DNA from: Chthonomonadaceae bacterium
GTDB taxonomy: Bacteria > Armatimonadota > Chthonomonadetes > Chthonomonadales > Chthonomonadaceae
NCBI GenBank assembly: GCA_014377395.1
Contig: JACMPS010000034.1
Span: 1-8,441, forward strand
DNA: 8,441 bases
Reading direction: 5' to 3'
Position 1 is the first letter of the stretch; every line of letters starts with the position of its first letter. This document shows positions 1 to 5,041 of this stretch, one piece after another. The translations under genes and the position numbers were made by a program. Under the pieces are notes generated by a model. It saw only the letters and a program-made list of their open reading frames with translations, did not search any database and had not been told where the DNA came from.

Positions 1-1
1 C

Positions 2-301
2 GTCCATTTGCGCGGCACCGGTGATCATGTTTTTGATGTAGTCGGCATGACCGGGGCAGTCCACATGGGCGTAGTGGCGGGCGTCGGTCTGGTACTCGAG
101 ATGCGCGACGTTGATGGTGGCGCCACGTGCCTTTTCTTCGGGGGCGGAGTCGATCTCGTCATACGACATCGCTTTGCTTCCGTTGTGGTTGGCGAGCATG
201 CGGGTGATCGCGGCGGTGAGTGACGTTTTGCCGTGATCGACGTGTCCGATTGTTCCGATATTGACGTGCGGCTTTGTCCGCTCGAATTTGACTTTTCCCA
301 T
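2..301 (-). CDS. tuf: Elongation factor Tu, N-terminal 100 residues (3' part outside window)
   Basis: EF-Tu delivers aminoacyl-tRNA to the ribosomal A site as a GTP complex in the cytoplasm. The frame begins MGKVKFERTKPHVNVGTIGH and runs off the left edge after residue 100. P-loop GHVDHGKTS is at residues 19-27, switch I ends in RGATIN (59-64), and DCPGHADY (81-88) carries the catalytic His (H85, equal to His84 in E. coli numbering). NKxD and domains 2-3 lie outside. Ala61 replaces the Ile (E. coli Ile60) normally found before the Mg-binding Thr, which is unusual. The gene is last in the str operon, 296 bases after fusA. AAGGA lies 16 bases and AAGG about 9-10 bases before the ATG, so the ribosome site is only moderate. 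I saw no convincing promoter in the gap, so read-through from fusA is likely. Identity is certain. Confidence 0.98.
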   Translation of the reverse strand, partial: MGKVKFERTKPHVNIGTIGHVDHGKTSLTAAITRMLANHNGSKAMSYDEIDSAPEEKARGATINVAHLEYQTDARHYAHVDCPGHADYIKNMITGAAQMD

Positions 302-323
302 CGTGATTAAACCTTGTTCCTTT

Positions 324-340
324 GCGATTTTTTTGATCGC
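324..340 (-). other. Small hairpin just before the tuf ribosome site
   Basis: GCGAT (324-328) and ATCGC (336-340) form a 5-bp stem with an A-rich loop on the minus-strand RNA. It ends a few bases before AAAGGAACAAGG, the ribosome-binding stretch of tuf. It could modulate initiation, but the stem is short and may be chance. Confidence 0.3.
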
Positions 341-404
341 CTCTAGTTATCTATTTTTGTGATTGAACTGTTGCGTATGAACGCATTCCCTCTTGAAGCG
401 GCGC

Positions 405-447
405 GAATGGCGCGAGACAGACCGTGTGCGTTTGTCTCGCGCCATTC
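405..447. other. Long near-perfect hairpin in the fusA-tuf gap
   Basis: GAATGGCGCGAGACA (405-419) is the exact reverse complement of 433-447. Three more pairs form inward (420-422 with 430-432, one of them G-U on the plus strand), giving an 18-bp stem with a 7-base loop. On the plus strand a run of five T follows at 451-455, four bases after the stem, as in an intrinsic terminator. On the minus strand, where fusA and tuf are transcribed, no T-run follows and one pair becomes a C-A mismatch. It may end antisense transcripts entering from the tuf side, act as an mRNA processing site between fusA and tuf, or be a dispersed palindromic element. Confidence 0.6.
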
Positions 448-473
448 CGCTTTTTGCTATCCCCTTCTTCCTG

Positions 474-491
474 CCGGACTAAAGCGTCCGG
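474..491. other. Second hairpin in the fusA-tuf gap
   Basis: CCGGAC (474-479) and GTCCGG (486-491) form a perfect 6-bp GC-rich stem with a 6-base loop. Neither strand has a T-run directly after it, so it is not a canonical terminator. With the hairpin at 405-447 it makes the fusA-tuf spacer strongly structured, which would suit mRNA processing or stabilisation between the two cistrons. Confidence 0.45.
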
Positions 492-597
492 GGGTTAAAA
501 AGGTTCTTCAATTGGCAGTCCTGTATTAGTGGGATTTCCCGTTATCTCTTAAATGAGTGTCTCAGGATACCCTATTTTTCGTCAGAGTCAAGGCGCA

Positions 598-2724
598 CTA
601 ACTTTTTGCGTTTTTGCCCTGTGCCTTTGCAACGATCTCTTCGGAGACATTACGAGGAACTTCCTCATAATGCGAAGGGGTCATTGTAAAGGAAGCGCGT
701 CCCTGAGTAAAGCCACGCAGGTCGTTCACATAACCGAACATTTCGGAAAGTGGAACCTGGGCGGCAACCACCATCTTATTCCCCGGCTCTGCTTCCGTAC
801 CCTCAAGGCGTCCACGTCGCTTGTTGATGTCACCGATCACGTCGCCGAGATTGGTTTCAGGAGTGGAAACCTCGATTGACATAATTGGCTCTTTGATAAA
901 GGAGCGTCCCTTACGAAGCGCTTCTTTCATCGTTTGACTTGCGGCAACCTTAAAGGCGATTTCCGAAGAGTCAACGGCATGGAACGAACCGTCCGTAACC
1001 GCAACGCGCACGTCCACAACAGGGAAACCTGCAATAACGCCCGCTTCAATTGCCTCACGAACGCCCTTCTCAATGGCAGGAACGAATTCCTTAGGAATGG
1101 AGCCGCCTGTCAGTTTGTTGACGAACTCAAAGCCTTTACCTGCCTCCAGCGGCTCGATAAAGAGTTCGCAGTCTCCGTATTGACCGGAACCACCCGTCTG
1201 TCGCTTGAACGGCACACGCGCCTCTGCGGACTGATGGATAGACTCACGATACGCCACTTGAGGCGCACCAAAGTTTGCATCTACGCCGTAGGTTCGCTTC
1301 AAGATGTCAACTTTGATGTCAAGGTGAAGTTCACCCATACCACTTAGAATCGTTTGTGCGGTTTCAGGGTCGGTTGCCACACGGAAAGTTGGGTCTTCGG
1401 AAGCGAGTTTGACAAGAGCGGAGGACAATTTGTCCTGATCGGCTTTTGTTTTCGGCTCGATAGCGATTGAAATAACCGGTTCCGGAAAAGTGATGCTTTC
1501 AAGGAGGATCGGGAATTTCTCATCGCTCAGCGTATCTCCGGTACGAGTATCCTTCAGTCCGACAATCGCAGCAATATCGCCCGTGTAGACTTCATTCACG
1601 TCTTCGCGGCTGTTCGCATGAAGGCGAACAATACGTCCAACGCGCTCTTTTCGGTCACGGGTTGCATTCAAAACCGTTTGCCCGGTGGAGAGCGTTCCTG
1701 AATAAACTCGGAAGAATGTCAACACGCCGTACTGATCCGTCTGAATCTTAAAGGCGAGTGCCGCAAATTTCTCATCGTCCGACGGTTTACGCTTGATAAC
1801 CTCGTCGTTATCGGGATTGATTCCCGGTAGCGACTCGACATCGGTAGGAGCCGGAAGATAATGAATCACTGCGTCAAGCAATTGCTGAACGCCCTTATTC
1901 TTGTAGGCGGAACCGCAAACTACAGGAACAACGGTATTGGCAATTGTTCCCTGTCTGAGTGCCGAGCGAATTTCATCAACGGAAATCGGCTGACCTTCAA
2001 GATATTTCTCAATCAGGGTTTCGTCGGCTTCGGCAGCGGCTTCAAGCAACTGAGTGTGAAGTTCGGTTGCCTTCTCCAGTAAGTCAGCAGGAATCTCTTC
2101 AATCACATATTTCTGCCCTGCTTCGTCGAGATAACGTACTGCCTTCATCGTAACGAGATCAATCACACCGAGAAACTCGGCTTCTGCGCCAATCGGAATT
2201 TGGATCGGAATGGCATTTGCACCGAGACGCTCACGCATTTTGTCAACGACCGTAAAAAAGTCGGCACCCATACGATCCATCTTATTGATGAAAGCGATTC
2301 GGGGAACCTTGTATTTGTTTGCCTGACGCCAGACCGTTTCGGACTGCGGCTGAACGCCACCGACGGCACAGAAAACCGCAACACAACCATCGAGAACGCG
2401 CATTGAACGCTCGACTTCGACGGTGAAGTCAACGTGTCCGGGCGTGTCAATGATGTTGATTCGGTGAGTTGGAATACGAACCGCTGTTTCCGCGTCGGCA
2501 TCAAGTCCCCAGAAACAAGTCGTTGCAGCAGAGGTAATCGTAATTCCGCGCTCTTGTTCCTGCGTCATCCAGTCCATTGTCGCGGCACCTTCATGCACCT
2601 CGCCGATGCGGTGCGTGATACCTGTATAGAAAAGGATGCGCTCGGTACAGGTTGTTTTTCCTGCGTCAATGTGAGCGGCGATTCCGATATTTCTGGTTCG
2701 TTCTAAAGCGTACTGTCGTGCCAT
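598..2724 (-). CDS. fusA: Elongation factor G
   Basis: EF-G is the GTPase that drives translocation of tRNA and mRNA on the ribosome and, with RRF, recycles ribosomes. The product is 708 residues, close to the E. coli length of 704. Visible motifs are P-loop AHIDAGKTT (17-25), switch I RGITIT (59-64), DTPGHVDF (93-100), NKMD (147-150), then the domain II-III region with GMGELHLD, and domain IV with HAVDSSEIAFK. Nothing is truncated. The ATG at 2724 is chosen because homology starts there (MARQYALERTRNIGIAAHID) and no other start codon lies in frame just upstream. The only Shine-Dalgarno-like sequence, GGAGG, is 19 bases upstream and partly within a hairpin, so initiation may depend on coupling or structure. 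Third gene of the str operon; stop TAG. Confidence 0.99.
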   Translation of the reverse strand: MARQYALERTRNIGIAAHIDAGKTTCTERILFYTGITHRIGEVHEGAATMDWMTQEQERGITITSAATTCFWGLDADAETAVRIPTHRINIIDTPGHVDFTVEVERSMRVLDGCVAVFCAVGGVQPQSETVWRQANKYKVPRIAFINKMDRMGADFFTVVDKMRERLGANAIPIQIPIGAEAEFLGVIDLVTMKAVRYLDEAGQKYVIEEIPADLLEKATELHTQLLEAAAEADETLIEKYLEGQPISVDEIRSALRQGTIANTVVPVVCGSAYKNKGVQQLLDAVIHYLPAPTDVESLPGINPDNDEVIKRKPSDDEKFAALAFKIQTDQYGVLTFFRVYSGTLSTGQTVLNATRDRKERVGRIVRLHANSREDVNEVYTGDIAAIVGLKDTRTGDTLSDEKFPILLESITFPEPVISIAIEPKTKADQDKLSSALVKLASEDPTFRVATDPETAQTILSGMGELHLDIKVDILKRTYGVDANFGAPQVAYRESIHQSAEARVPFKRQTGGSGQYGDCELFIEPLEAGKGFEFVNKLTGGSIPKEFVPAIEKGVREAIEAGVIAGFPVVDVRVAVTDGSFHAVDSSEIAFKVAASQTMKEALRKGRSFIKEPIMSIEVSTPETNLGDVIGDINKRRGRLEGTEAEPGNKMVVAAQVPLSEMFGYVNDLRGFTQGRASFTMTPSHYEEVPRNVSEEIVAKAQGKNAKS

Positions 2725-2741
2725 TATGGTTACTTTTGTTA

Positions 2742-2773
2742 AGCCTCCGGGTTATTTGTCTGAGGCTCACCCG
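2742..2773 (-). promoter_or_regulatory. Two competing helices around the distant GGAGG before fusA
   Basis: Read on the minus strand, CGGGT (2773-2769) can pair with ACCCG (2752-2748), and AGCCTC (2767-2762) can pair with GAGGCT (2747-2742). The order is 1-2-1'-2', with 1' and 2' adjacent, so the two helices interleave and with such short connectors are probably mutually exclusive. The second helix covers most of the GGAGG that is the only ribosome-site-like sequence before fusA. This could switch fusA translation; function is inferred only. Confidence 0.35.
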
Positions 2774-2780
2774 AAATTTT

Positions 2781-2824
2781 GGGGCGGGCAAGACTCAGGG
2801 TGATTGAGTCATATGCCCCGCCCC
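2781..2824. other. GC-rich hairpin in the rpsG-fusA gap
   Basis: GGGGCGGGCA (2781-2790) pairs with TGCCCCGCCCC (2814-2824) with one bulged base. After a small internal loop, GACTCA (2792-2797) pairs with TGAGTC (2805-2810) around a 7-base loop. No T-run follows on either strand, so it should not end transcription into fusA. It sits about 33 bases after the rpsG stop and probably acts at the mRNA level (processing, stability or partial pausing). Confidence 0.6.
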
Positions 2825-2856
2825 TGTGAATTAGGACTGAAAAGGCGTCTAAAACT

Positions 2857-3327
2857 CTACCACCGATAATGTGCAAACGCCTTATTTGCGTCTGCCATTC
2901 GATGAACATCTTCCTTATTCTTTACGGAAGGACCTGTGTTATTAGCGGCGTCCAGCAATTCTCCCGCCAACTTCTCCGCCATGCTTCTGCCGGAACGCTT
3001 TCGGGCGTTAATGATGATCCAGCGGAAGGAACGAGCCACACGCCGCTCTTCGCGCACCTGCACCGGAACCTGATAGGTTGAGCCACCCACACGACGGGGG
3101 CGAACTTCCACAACAGGCATTGTGTTGTTGAGAGCGCGGCGAAAAACTTCGATAGCGGGTTGCTTGGAGCGGGCTTCGCAGGACTCCATTGCCGTATAAA
3201 AAATCTTTTCCGCGATGCTTTTCTTGCCGTCAAGCATCAAACGGTTGATAAATCGTGTGACCAGCACATCTCCGTAAATCGGATCGGACAGGTGAACACG
3301 CACTTTTGCGGGACCTTTTCGGGGCAT
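2857..3327 (-). CDS. rpsG: 30S ribosomal protein S7
   Basis: S7 is a primary 16S rRNA-binding protein that organises the head of the small subunit and lies near the E site. The product is 156 residues, the normal length, starting MPRKGPAKVRVHLSDPIYGD and ending ANKAFAHYRW. RRVGGSTYQVPVQVR and REDVHRMA-like blocks (here KEDVHRMADANKAFAHYRW) are characteristic. A start 48 bases further upstream (3375) is open, but its 16 extra residues are encoded by an intergenic repeat and lack homology. The ATG at 3327 has AAGGA 10 bases upstream. It follows rpsL by 75 bases. In E. coli S7 represses its own translation by binding the S12-S7 spacer; here that spacer is mostly a repeat-built hairpin ending at the S7 ribosome site. 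Stop TAG. Confidence 0.98.
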   Translation of the reverse strand: MPRKGPAKVRVHLSDPIYGDVLVTRFINRLMLDGKKSIAEKIFYTAMESCEARSKQPAIEVFRRALNNTMPVVEVRPRRVGGSTYQVPVQVREERRVARSFRWIIINARKRSGRSMAEKLAGELLDAANNTGPSVKNKEDVHRMADANKAFAHYRW

Positions 3328-3337
3328 CTTTAAGAAT

Positions 3338-3342
3338 TCCTT
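3338..3342 (-). promoter_or_regulatory. Shine-Dalgarno site that fixes the rpsG start
   Basis: AAGGA on the minus strand, 10 bases before the ATG at 3327. Its last upstream base is also the outermost pair of the inverted repeat at 3342-3393, so folding of that repeat ends exactly at the ribosome site. Confidence 0.7.
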
Positions 3343-3393
3343 TAAGTGTTGAGTGTTAATTGTCAAGTTCTGCACTTAACCCTCAACACCTAA
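3342..3393. repeat. 18-bp inverted repeat between rpsL and rpsG, built from the AAGTGTTGAG family
   Basis: TTAAGTGTTGAGTGTTAA (3342-3359) faces TTAACCCTCAACACCTAA (3376-3393) across a 16-base loop. Sixteen of 18 positions are Watson-Crick pairs; on the minus-strand mRNA one of the others is a G-U pair and one an A-G mismatch. It fills nearly the whole 75-base spacer, starting 9 bases after the rpsL stop and ending at the rpsG ribosome site. The left arm contains an exact AAGTGTTGAG (3344-3353), a word found four more times in the window. Confidence 0.85.
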
Positions 3394-3402
3394 CATCAAT
3401 AC

Positions 3403-3774
3403 TTACTTGGGCTTTTTCGTTCCGTATTTGGAGCGGCTAGACATTCGGTTTTTCGTACCGGCGGCATCCAATGTGCCGCGCACGATGTGGTAACGAACAC
3501 CGGGAAGGTCTTTCACACGACCGCCACGAATCATGACGACCGAATGTTCCTGCAAATTGTGACCGATACCCGGAATGTAAGCCGTAACTTCCGTTTTGTT
3601 GGTCAATCGCACACGGGCGATCTTGCGAAGAGCCGAGTTCGGCTTTTTCGGTGAGGTTGTCTTTACAAGAAGACAGACGCCACGCAATTGAGGATTGCCT
3701 CGGAGCGCAGGCGATTTGGTCTTCTTGATCAGGCGTTTGCGTCCTTTGCGGACGAGTTGGTTGATAGTAGGCAT
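3403..3774 (-). CDS. rpsL: 30S ribosomal protein S12
   Basis: S12 lies at the decoding centre of the small subunit and controls accuracy. The product is 123 residues, starting MPTINQLVRKGRKRLIKKTK and ending SRSKYGTKKPK, the usual length. TTSPKKPNSALRK (39-51) contains K43, and GGRVKDLPGVRYH (84-96) contains K88 and D89. K43 and K88 are the classical streptomycin-resistance positions (K42 and K87 without Met) and both are wild type; D89 is the residue methylthiolated by RimO in species that have it. The ATG at 3774 has AGGAG about 13 bases upstream, somewhat distant. It is the first gene of the str operon, with a promoter, terminator and hairpin in the 431 bases upstream. Stop TAA. Confidence 0.98.
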   Translation of the reverse strand: MPTINQLVRKGRKRLIKKTKSPALRGNPQLRGVCLLVKTTSPKKPNSALRKIARVRLTNKTEVTAYIPGIGHNLQEHSVVMIRGGRVKDLPGVRYHIVRGTLDAAGTKNRMSSRSKYGTKKPK

Positions 3775-3800
3775 ACCGGACTATTCACTCCTGCCTGCGC

Positions 3801-3826
3801 CGCACCGAAGATTAGAGTCGGGTGCG
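3801..3826 (-). promoter_or_regulatory. Hairpin in the rpsL leader
   Basis: CGCACC (3801-3806) and GGTGCG (3821-3826) form a 6-bp stem with a 14-base loop, two more pairs being possible with a bulge. On the minus-strand mRNA it ends about 27 bases before the rpsL ATG, just before the GCAGGAG ribosome site. It may affect translation of S12 and, by coupling, of the operon. No match to a named ribosomal-protein leader was recognised. Confidence 0.4.
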
Positions 3827-3913
3827 TCCAAGCGTGTAAAATGTGGCGAAAAGGGCTGAACAACAGATTTTTTCTGAATTAACGGACTGACTGAACTGAG
3901 CAGGGAAGGGGGC

Positions 3914-3957
3914 AATAAAAAACCCACTCCGATAGAGAGGGTAAGTCGCAAAGTGGG
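3914..3957 (-). terminator. Intrinsic terminator upstream of rpsL
   Basis: On the minus strand CCCACT (3957-3952) pairs with AGTGGG (3928-3923), with a further CGA/TCG pairing inside, and is followed directly by TTTTTTATT (3922-3914). The outer stem is 6 bp and the loop is large, so strength is moderate. It lies between a promoter at 4100-4128 and rpsL. It either ends a small RNA or works as an attenuator of the str operon. Confidence 0.65.
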
Positions 3958-4093
3958 GACTGTTAGAATAGTCGAACCCGTCGCGTATCGCTTTTCGAGA
4001 GCAAATCTCTCGTTGGCGCCTCCTCTAAAAAAATCTCGGAACTGTCCGTCTACACTCGTCTCAAAAAATAGTCGCAGACCCTTCAGCGCAAAC
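3914..4093 (-). ncRNA. Candidate small RNA or attenuated leader (about 180 nt)
   Basis: A good promoter and an intrinsic terminator bracket about 180 bases with no convincing gene. Inside are a hairpin CGAGAG/CTCTCG (3996-4001 with 4007-4012, 5-base loop), a CGGA/TCCG mini-hairpin (near 4040-4051), and the self-complementary GGCGCC (4015-4020). CGACTATT occurs twice on the minus strand (ending near 3968 and 4068). The length is like that of 6S RNA, but the two ends do not pair into a long rod, so I do not call it 6S. The frame across 3781-4128 (115 codons) starts before the promoter-derived transcript and crosses the terminator, so it is not believed. Family unknown. Confidence 0.35.
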
Positions 4094-4099
4094 CTCGAC

Positions 4100-4128
4100 A
4101 TTGTACATTTTATTTCCCCGAAAGTCAA
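4100..4128 (-). promoter_or_regulatory. Sigma70-type promoter towards the str operon
   Basis: On the minus strand TTGACT (4128-4123) is followed after exactly 17 bases by TACAAT (4105-4100), five of six matches to each consensus. Transcription would start near 4093, 319 bases before the rpsL ATG. It lies 77 bases after the zinc-ribbon stop codon and is the best promoter seen in the window. Confidence 0.75.
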
Positions 4129-4205
4129 GACAGGATTGATTTTCGCCTGATTCTTTTCCCTGTCCGGTCTTTATGCTAAAATGAGTCATCTTTACAGAAT
4201 CGTCT

Positions 4206-4550
4206 CTACAAATACTTCTTTAGCAAATAGTAGAGCAAAATCGCAAGCACTACGCCCGACAAGAGCAGAAAGATGTTTGTGGCAGTCTGTTTGGGGTCAG
4301 CGGAGACCTTCCTGGGAGCGAAACCAGGCGCGGACTGTGAGATTAACTTCCCACACGCGGGACAGGTTCGACTGCTGGGAAAAAGAATAAAGCCGCAATT
4401 GGGGCAGGGTAGGATATGCACCAGATTTTGCGTCTCGGAACTCTGGAGATCGGGCAGACGACGGGTGCCTGTCGGCGTATCCCGCTCTTTGCAACGAGGA
4501 CACGCACCTGCCTGCGGTGAAAACTCAAAACCACATTTGAAACATTGCAT
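4206..4550 (-). CDS. Double zinc-ribbon protein with C-terminal membrane anchor
   Basis: A 114-residue protein of unknown role. Two zinc-ribbon modules are visible: C3-x2-C6 with C17-x2-C20, and C49-x2-C52 with C63-x2-C66. A linker rich in Pro, Ser and Lys follows, then a hydrophobic segment at about 92-110 ending KKYL, a tail anchor or single membrane span with the ribbons probably in the cytoplasm. The frame is open to 4628, but the extra 26 residues run backwards over the PII coding region and lack cysteines; the ATG at 4550 puts the first CxxC at the start, as is usual in this protein type. No Shine-Dalgarno site is seen; a TATAAT (4578-4573) lies inside the opposing PII gene. Start codons of the two genes are 4 bp apart. 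Zinc ribbons suggest nucleic-acid or protein binding; nothing more specific is supported. Confidence 0.8.
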   Translation of the reverse strand: MQCFKCGFEFSPQAGACPRCKERDTPTGTRRLPDLQSSETQNLVHILPCPNCGFILFPSSRTCPACGKLISQSAPGFAPRKVSADPKQTATNIFLLLSGVVLAILLYYLLKKYL

Positions 4551-4554
4551 TATT

Positions 4555-4893
4555 ATGAAAAAAATCGAGGCGATTATACGCCCTTCCAAACTGGACGAAG
4601 TGAAAATTGCTTTGGGCGAAATCGGCATTACCGGAATGTCCGTCTCCGACGTGCGCGGATCAGGCAGACAGGGCGGGCACCGTGAACGTTACGGAGGTGC
4701 TGATTATACCATTGCTTTGCCCCTGAAAATCAAGATCGAAATCGTCGCACATGATGAAGACATAACCGAAATCATCGAAACCATCGAACGTCACGCTCAC
4801 ACAGGCGCACCCGGCGACGGCAAAATCTTCGTCTTGCCCTACGGCGATGCGATCCGTATTCGCACTGAGGAACGCGGCGACGACGCGATCTGA
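4555..4893 (+). CDS. glnB: Nitrogen regulatory protein PII (GlnB/GlnK family)
   Basis: PII is a cytoplasmic trimer that senses 2-oxoglutarate and ATP/ADP and controls nitrogen metabolism through targets such as GlnE, NtrB, AmtB or acetylglutamate kinase. The product is 112 residues and aligns without gaps to E. coli GlnB: Q39 (2-oxoglutarate/Mg site), the T-loop with Y51 in YGGADY (46-51, uridylylation site), K58 and K60, TGAPGDGKIF (83-92) and RIR at 101-103 (nucleotide site). S11 replaces the common F11. The start at 4555 is fixed by MKKIEAIIRPSKL; the longer open frame from 4273 lies over the zinc-ribbon gene. No ribosome site is seen. It has no amtB or glnA neighbour here; the next gene, an aminotransferase, is convergent. 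GlnB and GlnK cannot be told apart. Confidence 0.95.
   Translation: MKKIEAIIRPSKLDEVKIALGEIGITGMSVSDVRGSGRQGGHRERYGGADYTIALPLKIKIEIVAHDEDITEIIETIERHAHTGAPGDGKIFVLPYGDAIRIRTEERGDDAI
4573..4578 (-). promoter_or_regulatory. Possible -10 box of the zinc-ribbon gene, inside the PII gene
   Basis: A perfect TATAAT on the minus strand, 22 bases before the zinc-ribbon ATG, within an imperfect palindrome GGCG-6 nt-CGCC (4569-4582). No good -35 box lies 16-18 bases upstream. The same bases encode residues A6-I8 of PII, so the match may be chance. Confidence 0.3.
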
Positions 4894-4899
4894 CCACAG

Positions 4900-4930
4900 A
4901 AGTGTTGAGTGTTAAGGATTAAGTGTTGAG
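4900..4930 (+). repeat. Two direct copies of AAGTGTTGAG after the PII gene
   Basis: AAGTGTTGAG at 4900-4909, continuing as TGTTAA to 4915, and again at 4921-4930. They start 6 bases after the PII stop. They are inverted relative to the copy at 5031-5040, so the two clusters could pair across the convergent gap. Confidence 0.8.
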
Positions 4931-4943
4931 AAAGAAGATTGTG

Positions 4944-4967
4944 CTGTCTTTGCACATGTGAAGACAG
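4944..4967. terminator. Dyad between the convergent PII and aminotransferase genes
   Basis: CTGTCTT (4944-4950) and AAGACAG (4961-4967) form a perfect 7-bp stem; three further pairs (two G-U on the plus strand) close it to a 4-base loop. The site lies midway between two converging genes, where a bidirectional terminator is expected. No T-run follows directly on either strand, so the call is tentative. Confidence 0.35.
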
Positions 4968-5020
4968 AAAATAATTCTACTAAGCCCTTGACAAAGCGTA
5001 GAGGACCGTTTAGGATTGTC

Positions 5021-5041
5021 ACACTCAACACTCAACACTTT
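5021..5041 (-). repeat. Tandem AAGTGTTGAG-family repeat overlapping the aminotransferase stop
   Basis: Read on the minus strand the site is AAAGTGTTGAGTGTTGAGTG plus one T: an exact AAGTGTTGAG (5040-5031) followed by a second, shifted TGTTGAG unit. The stop codon and the last four residues of the aminotransferase (SVEC) are encoded by it. Confidence 0.8.

Noticed and set aside
934..1347. Long frames opposite fusA (also 553-879 and 2434-2706)
   Set aside because: They are antisense shadows of a highly conserved gene and show no family features.
3328..3375. An upstream ATG giving S7 a 16-residue N-terminal extension
   Set aside because: The extra residues come from the inverted repeat, have no family match, and the inner ATG has the better ribosome site.
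3962..3985. A tRNA-like T-loop (GGGTTCGACTA on the minus strand)
   Set aside because: The flanking bases do not form a T-stem, and no anticodon or acceptor stem can be built around it.
3914..4093. 6S RNA (ssrS)
   Set aside because: Length fits, but the ends do not pair into the long rod with a central bubble that defines 6S RNA.
3781..4128. A 115-residue minus-strand frame before rpsL
   Set aside because: No recognisable family, it starts within the promoter spacer, crosses an intrinsic terminator, and has no clear ribosome site.
4273..4554. A longer plus-strand frame that would give the PII protein about 94 more residues
   Set aside because: It runs antisense over the zinc-ribbon gene; PII proteins begin MKKIEAI and are 112 residues long.
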